64,000 bases of DNA from Cellulomonas avistercoris (GTDB lineage Bacteria; Actinomycetota; Actinomycetes; Actinomycetales; Cellulomonadaceae): the NCBI RefSeq assembly GCF_014836445.1, contig NZ_JACSQV010000001.1, forward strand, positions 53,459 through 117,458, in the 5' to 3' direction. Positions 23,120 through 30,829 of the stretch are shown here, in pieces. Position numbers and translations under genes: made by a program. The stretch's first letter is position 1. The number at the start of each line of letters is the position of its first letter. The notes beneath the pieces were generated by a model, which did no database searches, was not told where the DNA came from, and saw only the letters and a list, made by a program, of their open reading frames with translations.

Positions 23120-23137
23120 CCCCCACCCCCTCTCGCC

Positions 23138-23330
23138 GAGAGAGCAATCCCGTCACTCGATGTGGCAGGAGCGCTCGCAGCTCGGGCGCGGGAACCCTCA
23201 CGCGGGACGCGGAAACCCACATGGGCGTGAGAGAGCAATCCAGTCCGGGACGGCGGCGCCCCTCCTGCCTGGATGCCCGGTCCCCGCCCCGCACCCTCGC
23301 CCCCGTGGGCGTGACAGAGCGATCGAGTCG
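23138..23330 (+). repeat. Three dispersed REP-like repeats 3' of the DUF559 gene
   Basis: Copies at 23138-23156 (GAGAGAGCAATCCCGTCAC), 23227-23246 (GTGAGAGAGCAATCCAGTCC) and 23311-23330 (GTGACAGAGCGATCGAGTCG) share one orientation and diverge progressively. The 270-bp stretch between pflA and the DUF559 stop holds nothing else recognisable. The first copy also forms CTCTCG/CGAGAG with the adjoining bases and might help end the pfl transcript. Confidence 0.75.
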
Positions 23331-23389
23331 TCGGCAGCACAGAGCATCGGCGCTTCGTCCTGCCGGTCCGCGGACGAGGGCAGGACGGC

Positions 23390-24307
23390 TCACCACTCCT
23401 GGCGTGCGAGCACGGGGCCCGTATGGCCGACGAGCTCGGCCACCGTGCGCTCGAGGTCGTTCCTGCGGCCGAGCACGTCGCCCCGGTGCACGCCGATCAC
23501 GTGCCACCCGAACCGTCGCCGGAGATCGGCCCGGCGGCGTTCGTCCGCCCTCTGCTGGGCGGCCGTCATGTGGTGATGGGCCTCGCCGTCGTACTCGACG
23601 GCGACCCGCACCTCCCGGTAGCCCATGTCGAGCCGGTAGAGCTCCCGCCCCCCGTCACGGATGCTGATCTGCGCCTCCGGACGGGGCAGGCCTGCCTCGA
23701 ACAGGCGCAGGCGCAGCCATGACTCACCCGCCGACTCTGCCGCTGGATCGCACAGCTCCAGCACGAGCCGTGCGCGTGCGATGTTGCGCGCACCCGACAG
23801 CTCGTGTGCCCGTCGGACGAGGCGCCCGAGCTCGACGAGCCCCTGGCCGGTGTACGCGTCGACCGCCGCGAGGCCCAGGTACCGGGGCGCGTACCGCGCC
23901 AGATCGAGGGCGGTCCGCGCGGGCGTCGTCGCCGGCACGCCGCCGCTGTCCCGCACGTCCTCGTCCGCCAGCGCCGCGATCCAGCACTGCAGACCGGGAC
24001 GACGGACCCGCGCCGTGCCGGGCGGGACGACGCACTGCAGACGGGGTGGACGCAGGTGCAGGCCGGGCGCGCGCACGTCGATGCCGTGCAGCCACGCAGC
24101 GGTGTCCCGGCAGACGGCCCCGCCGGGTGGCAGCACCGCGCGGACGGCAGCGGCCCGCACCTCGGGATCGGCGAGCAGCGCACGACGAACCAGCACGCTG
24201 CGGAACATCGGCACGTACGCGCCCGATGCGACCAGGCGCTGCACCTGGGCCCAGGTCGCACCGTCGGCCCGCAGGCGGCGCATGTCGAGAACCGGTGCAG
24301 GGGTCAT
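23390..24307 (-). CDS. DUF559 nuclease-fold protein with AbiEi-like N-terminal domain
   Basis: The 305-residue protein has an N-terminal winged-helix-like segment (ATWAQVQRLVASGAYVPMFR) resembling the AbiEi antitoxin-type domain. A middle region (TPARTALDLARY) follows, then a C-terminal DUF559 domain (residues about 205-290) of the PD-(D/E)XK/Vsr-like fold. Candidate catalytic residues are the Asp in YRLDMGYREVRV and the Glu-Asp of VEYDGEAHHH. Function is unknown; a DNA repair or mobile-element role is guesswork. No Shine-Dalgarno sequence precedes the ATG. The gene is isolated from its neighbours by REP-like repeats on both sides. Confidence 0.8.
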   Translation of the reverse strand: MTPAPVLDMRRLRADGATWAQVQRLVASGAYVPMFRSVLVRRALLADPEVRAAAVRAVLPPGGAVCRDTAAWLHGIDVRAPGLHLRPPRLQCVVPPGTARVRRPGLQCWIAALADEDVRDSGGVPATTPARTALDLARYAPRYLGLAAVDAYTGQGLVELGRLVRRAHELSGARNIARARLVLELCDPAAESAGESWLRLRLFEAGLPRPEAQISIRDGGRELYRLDMGYREVRVAVEYDGEAHHHMTAAQQRADERRRADLRRRFGWHVIGVHRGDVLGRRNDLERTVAELVGHTGPVLARQEW

Positions 24308-24408
24308 GCGTCGATGCTCGGCGAGAGCGCCGTTCGCCGGTCCGCGGGACGCAGATCAGGGGACGCACGGTGCTACGGCGAGGTCTGTGGTCGGCTCACG
24401 ATCCGGTG

Positions 24409-24582
24409 GTGAGAGAGCGATCGGCTGGCCGGGGGTGTGACGGGATTGCTCTCTCGCGGGCTGGATGGGGGTGAGAGAGCGATCCGGGTTGCCGGGGGTG
24501 TGACGGGATTGCTCTCTCGCGGGCTGGGTGCGGGTGAGAGAGCGATCCGGCCGCTCGTGGCGTGACCGGATCGCTCTCTCAC
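24409..24582. repeat. Tandem array of three REP-like hairpin units
   Basis: Three units of 49-50 bp (24409-24457, 24471-24520, 24534-24582) are joined by 13-nt linkers GGGCTGGATGGGG and GGGCTGGGTGCGG. Each has a left arm GTGAGAGAGCGATC and a right arm GTGAC(G/C)GGAT(T/C)GCTCTCTC, which pair. The third unit is a perfect 17-bp inverted repeat with a 15-nt loop, and it ends 7 nt after the stop of the convergently approached fatty-acid gene. The right arms are reverse complements of the copy at 23138. The remainder of the gap (24308-24408) carries no clear feature. Confidence 0.85.
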
Positions 24583-24588
24583 CACCTG

Positions 24589-26706
24589 TCAGGGGGTGGG
24601 GACGTCGGCGAGACCTTCGGGGAGGAGGCGGCGGCCCAGGAGGCGCTCGCTGTAGCCGCGCCGGTCGAGGTACGGGGTGATGCCACCGAGGTGGAAGCCC
24701 CAACCCGCGCCCAGGATCATGCAGAGGTCGACCTGCTGGGGGGTCGTCACGACGCCCTCGTCGAGCATGTGGCCGATCTCCACGGTGAGCGCCGTCAGGA
24801 CCGCGTCGAGCACGCCCGCCTCGTCGAGCGGGGCGTCGGTCGCGGTCTCGCGCGCGGTGTCGAACACGGCCTGCACGGCCGGGTCGACGCGCTTCGGCAG
24901 GCCCTTGGCAGGGGCCGGCGTGACGACCCTGGTGCCCTCGGCCACGAGCTTCTCGAGGCCGGGGGAGCGCGGGAACCGCTCGCCCAGGTCCTCGCGCAGC
25001 GACGTCAGGACGTGCAGCCCGACGGCCGGCCCGACGAGGTCGAACAGCTCGAACGGCGGCATCGGCAGGCCGAGCGGGTCCAGCGCGCGGTCGGCGACCT
25101 CGACCGGCGTGCCGTGCTCCACGGCGTCGACGATGATGCCGAGCAGCAGCACCAGCAGCCGGTTGACGACGAAGCCGGGCCGGTCCTTCACGAGGACGGC
25201 GGTCTTGCGCAGCTTCGCGACGACGGCGAACGCCGTCGCGAGCGCCTCGTCCGAGGTGTGCTCGGCCTGCACGACCTCGACCAGCGGCATGGCCGCGACC
25301 GGGTTGAAGAAGTGCAGGCCGACGACCCGCTCGGGGTGCTGCAGGTCCGCGGCCATGCGCGTGACCGACAGCGCCGACGTGTTGGTGGCGAGGATCGTGT
25401 CCGGGGCGACGACGCCCTCGAGCTCGGCGAACACGCGCTTCTTGAGGCCGAGCACCTCGGTGACGGCCTCGATGACGAGGTCGCAGCCGGCGAAGACGCC
25501 GATGTCGGTCGACCCGGTGACCTGCGCGACGACGCGGGCACCCGCGTCGGACGTCATCCGGCCCGAGGAGACGAGGCGCTCGACCGTCGAGCGGACGTTG
25601 CCCAGGCCCTGCGCGACGCGGTCCTCGTCGAGGTCGCGCATGACGACGGGCACCCCGAGCCGCTGCGCGAACAGCAGGGCGATCTGGGCGGCCATGAGGC
25701 CCGCCCCGACGACCCCGACGCGCGTGACCGGCCGCGCGAGCGACGCGTCCGGGGCACCGGTGGGCTTCTTGCCGCCCTGCACGAGGCCGAACGCGTAGAC
25801 GCTCGCGCGCATCTCGTCGCTCATGATGAGGTCCGCCAGGGCCTCGTCCTCGGCGGCGAAGGCGGCGTCCCTGTCGGCGTCACGGGCGGCCGCCATGAGG
25901 TCGAGCGCGCGGCCGGGCGCGGGTCGCGAGCCGTGCACCACCGCGTCGAGGCGCGCACGCGCGGCCGCCACGGCGGCGTCCCACGTGGCGGCGTCGTCGA
26001 GCGGGCGCCGTTCGACGCTCACCTCGCCGGACAGCACCCGGGCCGCCCACCGCACGGACTCCTCGAGGAAGTCCGCGGGCTCCAGCACCACGTCGACGAG
26101 CCCGATGTCGGCGGCCTGCCGTGCCGTGTACGGCTTGTTGGCGGCGGGACGCGTCAGGACGACCTCGAGCGCCATCTCGATGCCGACGAGCCGCGGCACG
26201 ACGTACGCGCCTCCCCAGCCGGGCACGAGGCCCAGGCCGGTCTCGGGCAGGGCCAGGGCGCGCACGTCGGCCGCGGCCGTGCGGTAGTCGCAGTTGAGCG
26301 CGACCTCGAGGCCGCCGCCGAGGGCGACGCCGTTGACGAACGCGAAGGTCGGGACGCCGAGCTCGCCGAGCAGCCGGTACGCCTCGTGGCCGCCACGGCC
26401 GAGCGCGAGGGCCTCGTCGCGCGACGCGACCGTCGCCACCTGGGTGAGGTCGGCGCCCGCCGCCAGGTAGTACGGCTTGCCGGTCACGGCCAGCGCGGCG
26501 ATCTCGCCCGCGGCCGCGCGCACCTGCTGGGCGCGCAGCACGGCCGTGAGCTCGGCGATGCCCTGCGGCCCGAGCGTCGTCGGCTTGGTGTGGTCCAGCC
26601 CGTTGTCGAGCGTGACGAGCGCGAGCGTGCCCAGCCCGCCCGGCAGGCGCACGTCGCGGACGAGGGCGTGGGTGACGCGCTCGGGGCGCGGTGCGGACGT
26701 GCTCAT
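24589..26706 (-). CDS. Fatty acid oxidation multifunctional protein (enoyl-CoA hydratase / 3-hydroxyacyl-CoA dehydrogenase)
   Basis: The 705-residue fusion has an N-terminal crotonase domain (residues about 15-215) with the oxyanion-hole segment YYLAAGADLTQV and GVALGGGLEVALNCDYR. A 3-hydroxyacyl-CoA dehydrogenase domain from about residue 335 has the NAD loop VGVVGAGLMAAQIALLF, NTSALSVTRMA and the catalytic-region HFFNPVAAMPLVEVV. It catalyses the two middle steps of beta-oxidation, corresponding to FadB/FadJ. The ATG overlaps the stop of the upstream thiolase gene by 4 nt. A REP-like hairpin lies immediately after its stop and may terminate the operon. Confidence 0.95.
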   Translation of the reverse strand: MSTSAPRPERVTHALVRDVRLPGGLGTLALVTLDNGLDHTKPTTLGPQGIAELTAVLRAQQVRAAAGEIAALAVTGKPYYLAAGADLTQVATVASRDEALALGRGGHEAYRLLGELGVPTFAFVNGVALGGGLEVALNCDYRTAAADVRALALPETGLGLVPGWGGAYVVPRLVGIEMALEVVLTRPAANKPYTARQAADIGLVDVVLEPADFLEESVRWAARVLSGEVSVERRPLDDAATWDAAVAAARARLDAVVHGSRPAPGRALDLMAAARDADRDAAFAAEDEALADLIMSDEMRASVYAFGLVQGGKKPTGAPDASLARPVTRVGVVGAGLMAAQIALLFAQRLGVPVVMRDLDEDRVAQGLGNVRSTVERLVSSGRMTSDAGARVVAQVTGSTDIGVFAGCDLVIEAVTEVLGLKKRVFAELEGVVAPDTILATNTSALSVTRMAADLQHPERVVGLHFFNPVAAMPLVEVVQAEHTSDEALATAFAVVAKLRKTAVLVKDRPGFVVNRLLVLLLGIIVDAVEHGTPVEVADRALDPLGLPMPPFELFDLVGPAVGLHVLTSLREDLGERFPRSPGLEKLVAEGTRVVTPAPAKGLPKRVDPAVQAVFDTARETATDAPLDEAGVLDAVLTALTVEIGHMLDEGVVTTPQQVDLCMILGAGWGFHLGGITPYLDRRGYSERLLGRRLLPEGLADVPTP

Positions 26707-27944
26707 CGGGCTGCCTCCTCGGCGTCGTAGGCGGGGTTCTCCCAGATGACGGTGCCGCCCTGGCCGAGCCCCACGCACATGGTCGTGATGCCGTACCGCA
26801 CCTCGGGGTGCTCCTCGAACTGGCGCGCGAGCTGCGTCATCAGCCGCACGCCGGACGACGCGAGCGGGTGCCCGACCGCGATCGCGCCGCCGTACGGGTT
26901 GACGCGCGGGTCGTCGTCGGCGATGCCGAACGCGTCGAGGAAGGAGAGCACCTGCACCGCGAAGGCCTCGTTGATCTCGAAGAGGCCGATGTCGTCGACG
27001 GACAGGCCGGCGCGCTCGAGCGCCTTGTGCGTCGCGGGGACCGGGCCCAGGCCCATGACCTCGGGCTCGACGCCCGCATAGGCGAACGACACCATGCGCA
27101 TGCGCACGGGCAGCCCGAGCTCGAGCGCGACGTCCTCGGCGGCGAGGAGGCACGAGGCGGCCCCGTCCGTCAGGGGTGCCGACGTGCCGGCGGTGACGCG
27201 ACCACCCGCGCGGAACGGCGTGGGCAGGCCCGCGATCCCCTCCACGGTCGTGCCGGGACGCGGCGGCTCGTCGGCCGTCGCCAGGCCCCAGCCGTGCTCC
27301 GGGTCGCGCAGCGCGACGGGCACGAGGTCGGGCTCGATGCGCCCCGACGCGAGCGCCGCGGCGTACTTCTGCTGGCTCGCGACGCCGTACGCGTCGGCGC
27401 GCTCGCGGGTCAGGGCGGGGAACCGGTCGTGCAGGTTCTCGGCGGTCACGCCCATGTTGAGGGCGTCGGCCGCGACGATCCGCTCGGCCAGGAAGCGGGG
27501 GTTGGGGTCGGCGTCGAAGCCCATCGGGTGGTGGCCCATGTGCTCGACGCCCCCGGCGACCGTGACGTCCTGCGCACCGAACCCGATCGCGGCGGCAGTG
27601 GTCGTCACGGCCGTCATGGCGCCGGCGCACATGCGGTCGATCGCGAACCCGGGGACGGTGGCCGGCAGGCCGGCGAGCATCGCGACGGTGCGTCCGAGGG
27701 TCAGGCCCTGGTCGCCCTGCTGCGTGGTCGCGGCCAGTGCGACGTCGTCGACGCGCTCGGGCGGCAGCTGGGGGTGGCGGCGCAGCAGCTCGCGGACGGT
27801 CCGCACGGCCAGGTCGTCGGCGCGGGTGTGGGCGTACAGGCCGTCCTTGCGGGCGCGGCCGAACGGGGTGCGCACCCCGTCGACGAACACGACGCGGCGG
27901 GCTGCGGGCACCCGTGCGTCGGCGGGGCGGGACGTGCTCGGCAT
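26703..27944 (-). CDS. Acetyl-CoA acyltransferase (thiolase)
   Basis: The 413-residue thiolase performs the last step of beta-oxidation. Active-site residues are the Cys in IDRMCAGAMTAVTT, the His in GGAIAVGHPLASSGVR and the second Cys in TTMCVGLGQGG. The sequence after residue 15 (RRVVFVDGVRTPFGR) is the standard thiolase N-terminus, so the first 15 residues are a short extension. CAGGAGG lies about 6 nt before the ATG. It heads a two-gene operon with the FadB-like protein, behind two palindromes in the 141-bp upstream gap that are likely fatty-acid-responsive operators. Confidence 0.95.
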   Translation of the reverse strand: MPSTSRPADARVPAARRVVFVDGVRTPFGRARKDGLYAHTRADDLAVRTVRELLRRHPQLPPERVDDVALAATTQQGDQGLTLGRTVAMLAGLPATVPGFAIDRMCAGAMTAVTTTAAAIGFGAQDVTVAGGVEHMGHHPMGFDADPNPRFLAERIVAADALNMGVTAENLHDRFPALTRERADAYGVASQQKYAAALASGRIEPDLVPVALRDPEHGWGLATADEPPRPGTTVEGIAGLPTPFRAGGRVTAGTSAPLTDGAASCLLAAEDVALELGLPVRMRMVSFAYAGVEPEVMGLGPVPATHKALERAGLSVDDIGLFEINEAFAVQVLSFLDAFGIADDDPRVNPYGGAIAVGHPLASSGVRLMTQLARQFEEHPEVRYGITTMCVGLGQGGTVIWENPAYDAEEAAR

Positions 27945-28004
27945 CAGTCCTCCTGGGGGACGGCGGTGTCCGGGAGCCGCGCGGGACGCGGTCGTGCGTG
28001 ATCG

Positions 28005-28018
28005 GGGACCATGGTCCC
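28005..28018. promoter_or_regulatory. Perfect palindrome upstream of the thiolase operon
   Basis: GGGACCATGGTCCC lies 61-74 bp before the thiolase start. Together with the second palindrome 13 bp further upstream it may form a double regulator site. Confidence 0.4.
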
Positions 28019-28030
28019 TGGACGCGCGAA

Positions 28031-28046
28031 GTTACTCAAGAGTAAC
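28031..28046. promoter_or_regulatory. Probable TetR/FadR-type operator of the beta-oxidation operon
   Basis: GTTACTCAAGAGTAAC has perfect 7-bp arms around AA and is AT-rich for this genome. TTACTnnnnAGTAA-like sites are typical targets of TetR-family fatty acid degradation regulators. It is 87-102 bp upstream of the thiolase start. Confidence 0.6.
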
Positions 28047-28085
28047 AGCGGCGTCCCGACGATCTCGGGGCCGGGGGAACGCCGC

Positions 28086-29345
28086 TCAGGCGCCCGCGAG
28101 CTCCGTCGCCAGCCGCTCCGCGAGCAGCCCCACCTGCCAGGCGCGCGCACCGCCCGCGGTCATCGCCGCGGCGACGCCCGCCTCGTCCAGCGGTGTCGGC
28201 GGCGACCAGCACAGCCGCCGCAGCAGGTCCGGCTGCACCAGGTTCTCCACCGGCACGCTGTGCTCCTGCGAGAGCTCGGCCACGACGGCCCGCGCCGCCG
28301 CCAGCCGTCGCGCGGCGGCGGGGTCGCGGTCGGCCCACACCCTCGCCGGCGGCGGTCCGTCGGTCGCCGGGCCGCGCGTCGCCGGCAGCTCGTCGTCGGG
28401 CAGCGCGACGGCACGGTCGATCGCCGACTGCCACAGCGCCGCACGCCGCCGCGTCCCCTTGCCGGCGAACGCGGGCAGCGCGACGAGCTGCCCGACCGTG
28501 CGGGGCAGGGCCTGCGCGGCGGCCACGATGGCGGCGTCGGGCAGGACGCGACCGGGGGAGATGTCGCGCTCGCGGGCGTTGCGGTCGCGCGTCGCGTACA
28601 GCTCGCGGACCACGGCCAGGCGACGCGCGTCGCGGACGTTGTGCAGGCCGGAGACCCGCCGCCACGGCTCCACGCGCGGTGCCGGGGGCGGGGCCGTCCG
28701 CACGGCCTCGAACTCCTGGAGCGCCCACTCCGCCTTGCCCGACACCGCGAGCCGCTCGGCCAGCACCTGCCGGACCTCGACGAGCACCTCGACGTCGAGC
28801 GCGGCGTACCTCAACCACTCCGGCGGCAGGGGGCGCGTCGACCAGTCGACCGCCGAGTGCTCCTTGGCCAGCCCCAGCCCCAGGGTGTCCGCGACGACCG
28901 CCGCGAGGCCGACCCGCTCCATGCCCAGGAGGCGGGCCGCGAGCTCGGTGTCGAAGACGCGGGACGGGTGCATGCCCTGCTCGGCGAGCCCCGGCAGGTC
29001 CTGCGACGCCGCGTGCAGCACCCACTCGACGCCGACGAGCGCGTCGGACAGGGCCGAGAGGTCGGGCAGCGCGATGGGGTCGATGAGCGCCGTGCCGGCG
29101 TCCTCGCGGCGCAGCTGGACCAGGTAGGTGCGCTGGCCGTAGCGGTAGCCGGACGCGCGTTCGGCGTCGACCGCGACCGGCCCCGTGCCCGCCGCGAACG
29201 CCGCGACGGTGGCCGCGAGGGCCGCCGGGGTGGCCACCACCTCGGGCACGCCGTCGGCGGGCTCCAGCAGGGGGACGACGACGGGAGCCGTCTCCTCCGG
29301 GCGCTCGTCCGTGCCCGGGGTGCCCTGCGACGCCTCCGCCTCCAT
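28086..29345 (-). CDS. RNase D-like 3'-5' exonuclease with HRDC domain
   Basis: The 419-residue protein has a DEDDy exonuclease domain (residues about 40-215). Exo I is VAVDAERASGYRYGQ, the exo II region is VLHAASQDLPGL, and exo III is YAALDVEVL. HRDC-like helical domains follow. It probably trims stable RNA 3' ends. The ATG at 29345 is preferred over a GTG at 29375 because a TACGGT -10 box lies 7 nt upstream of it. It is last in a same-strand series with the LuxR-type regulator and DUF3000, an arrangement common in Micrococcales. Confidence 0.92.
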   Translation of the reverse strand: MEAEASQGTPGTDERPEETAPVVVPLLEPADGVPEVVATPAALAATVAAFAAGTGPVAVDAERASGYRYGQRTYLVQLRREDAGTALIDPIALPDLSALSDALVGVEWVLHAASQDLPGLAEQGMHPSRVFDTELAARLLGMERVGLAAVVADTLGLGLAKEHSAVDWSTRPLPPEWLRYAALDVEVLVEVRQVLAERLAVSGKAEWALQEFEAVRTAPPPAPRVEPWRRVSGLHNVRDARRLAVVRELYATRDRNARERDISPGRVLPDAAIVAAAQALPRTVGQLVALPAFAGKGTRRRAALWQSAIDRAVALPDDELPATRGPATDGPPPARVWADRDPAAARRLAAARAVVAELSQEHSVPVENLVQPDLLRRLCWSPPTPLDEAGVAAAMTAGGARAWQVGLLAERLATELAGA

Positions 29346-29352
29346 GTCGACC

Positions 29353-29358
29353 ACCGTA
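29353..29358 (-). promoter_or_regulatory. -10 element of the RNase D-like gene
   Basis: TACGGT on the minus strand, 7 nt before the ATG at 29345, supports a leaderless start there. Confidence 0.45.
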
Positions 29359-29482
29359 GGCGACGCGGGCTGCACGTCCGTGCAGGGGACGCGCGCGTCG
29401 TGCGTGGCGCGACGTCCGTCCCGGGGCGTCCGGACACGCTCACGGCGCCCGGACGACGCCGTCCGCCGGTCGTCGGGAGCCG

Positions 29483-30058
29483 TCAGTCGATCATCCGGTT
29501 GCGGATCGCGATGGCCACGAGCTCGGCACGGTCACCGGTGCCGAGCTTGCGCGAGATGCGCGCCAGGTGGCTCTTGACCGTCAGGGCGGACAGGCCCAGC
29601 TCCTCGCCGATGAGGCGGTTGGTGCGGCCCTCGGCGACGCGCGCCAGCACCGACAGCTCACGCGCGCTCAGCTCGGCGGTGGGCTGGACCGGTGCGGGCG
29701 CCACGCGCGCGGGCGCGGTCGAGACCTCGGTCGTGCTGGCGACGCCGCCGCGCAGCCCGCCGGCCAGCAGTGTGCGCAGCTCCTCGCGCCCGGCGCGGCG
29801 TGCGAGCACGACGACCCGGTGGGCGCCGCGGCGCTGCAGCGCGCGCACGAGGGTGCCGCCCTCGCCGTCGCCGATCTGCGTGACCACCACGCACATCGGG
29901 TGGCGGGCGGGTGCGGCAGCGGGCGCACGCCGCGACGTGGGCAGGCCCGTGACGCCCGGCGCACGACGGGCCGGGAGGTCGCGGACGTCGCGTCGGAGAG
30001 GCTCGATGGTCACGTCCGGTGCATCGGCAGCGGCGGCGACGGACTTGAGCCGGGGCAC
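29483..30058 (-). CDS. LuxR-type helix-turn-helix regulator
   Basis: The 191-residue protein has a C-terminal LuxR/GerE DNA-binding domain (residues about 128-188): ELSARELSVLARVAEGRTN, then LTVKSHLARISRKLG. The N-terminal part has a low-complexity Arg/Pro/Ala stretch and a short segment (MCVVVTQIGDGEGGTLVRAL) that recalls a degenerate response-regulator receiver without a clear phospho-acceptor Asp. It is an orphan regulator whose trigger and targets are unknown. The GTG start is 10 nt downstream of the DUF3000 stop, so the two are likely co-transcribed. Confidence 0.85.
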   Translation of the reverse strand: MPRLKSVAAAADAPDVTIEPLRRDVRDLPARRAPGVTGLPTSRRAPAAAPARHPMCVVVTQIGDGEGGTLVRALQRRGAHRVVVLARRAGREELRTLLAGGLRGGVASTTEVSTAPARVAPAPVQPTAELSARELSVLARVAEGRTNRLIGEELGLSALTVKSHLARISRKLGTGDRAELVAIAIRNRMID

Positions 30059-30067
30059 TGCGGACCG

Positions 30068-30649
30068 TCAGCGGCGCGGCAGCGGGACGACGCCCTCGGG
30101 CAGCGGCGGCAGGCCCGCGGCCGTGCACAGCAGGGTGGACCACGCGGTCAGGTGCGGCGCGAGGTGCTCGTCCCACGACGTCCACGACGCGCGGATCTCC
30201 AGCTCGGTCTGCTCGTCGCGACGGTCGAGGGCGCCGAAGCTCTGCGACAGCACGCGCGTCACGGTGCCGCCGGCCGCGTGCGGGTCCACGCCCGCCGACG
30301 CCAGGGCGTCCTGGAACCACGACCACGCCACCTCGGCGAGCATCGGGTCGTTGCCGACCTCGGCCTCCAGGCTCGCGCGCACGAGCGTGACGAGCCGGAA
30401 CGAGCCCTCCCACGCCTCCTGGCCCTGGGGGTCGTACAGCACGACGAACCGTCCGGACGCGAGGTCCTCCGCCGCCACCGAGCGGCGCGCCGTGCGGACC
30501 TCGGCGGTGAGCGCGGCGGAGAAGGGAGCGATGCGGGCGGGACCCGGAACCTCGTCGAGCACGACCTCGGGTCGTACGGGCACACCGCGCAGCGAACGCA
30601 GCGCACGGACGAACTCGGCGGGCACGTCCTCGGGTCCGGCTGGGGTCAC
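30068..30649 (-). CDS. DUF3000 domain-containing protein
   Basis: The 193-residue protein matches the actinobacterial DUF3000 family in the segments PAEFVRALRSLRGVPVRPEV, EEvP-like acidic loops, and the Trp-rich WSWFQDAL and IRASWTSWDEHLAPHL. The function is unknown. The GTG at 30649 is selected because a TACGCT -10 box lies exactly 6 nt upstream and the residues before it are Arg/Pro-rich and unlike the family. In Micrococcales the gene regularly precedes a LuxR-type regulator and an HRDC ribonuclease, as here. Confidence 0.87.
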   Translation of the reverse strand: MTPAGPEDVPAEFVRALRSLRGVPVRPEVVLDEVPGPARIAPFSAALTAEVRTARRSVAAEDLASGRFVVLYDPQGQEAWEGSFRLVTLVRASLEAEVGNDPMLAEVAWSWFQDALASAGVDPHAAGGTVTRVLSQSFGALDRRDEQTELEIRASWTSWDEHLAPHLTAWSTLLCTAAGLPPLPEGVVPLPRR

Positions 30650-30655
30650 GCGGCG

Positions 30656-30661
30656 AGCGTA
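30656..30661 (-). promoter_or_regulatory. -10 element of the DUF3000 gene
   Basis: TACGCT on the minus strand, 6 nt before the GTG at 30649; a leaderless arrangement. Confidence 0.5.
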
Positions 30662-30720
30662 CGGGCGGGCGTCGCGTCTCGGTCCCCGGCACGCCGACGG
30701 CGTGCGGGCGCGTGCCGGAC

Positions 30721-30726
30721 TAGGCT
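30721..30726 (+). promoter_or_regulatory. -10 element of gnd
   Basis: TAGGCT lies 103 nt before the gnd ATG. The leader contains a bulged hairpin formed by GTGCCG(G)TGCC and GGCACGGCAC around 30753-30781, whose role is unknown. Confidence 0.4.
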
Positions 30727-30829
30727 CGACGACGCATCCGCACACGTCCCACGTGCCGGTGCCGGCCGCACGGGCACGGCACCTCCCGGTGGCGGCGCGT
30801 GCCCACCCGGCATGAAGGAGCGCTCAGTG

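Noticed and set aside
23160..23576. Plus-strand ORF through the repeats and the 3' end of the DUF559 gene
   Set aside because: It translates the repeat as a recurring peptide and lacks third-position GC bias; repeat-derived.
24409..24582. Tandem repeats considered as a CRISPR array
   Set aside because: Repeats are paired inverted arms with near-identical linkers instead of unique spacers, and no cas gene is nearby.
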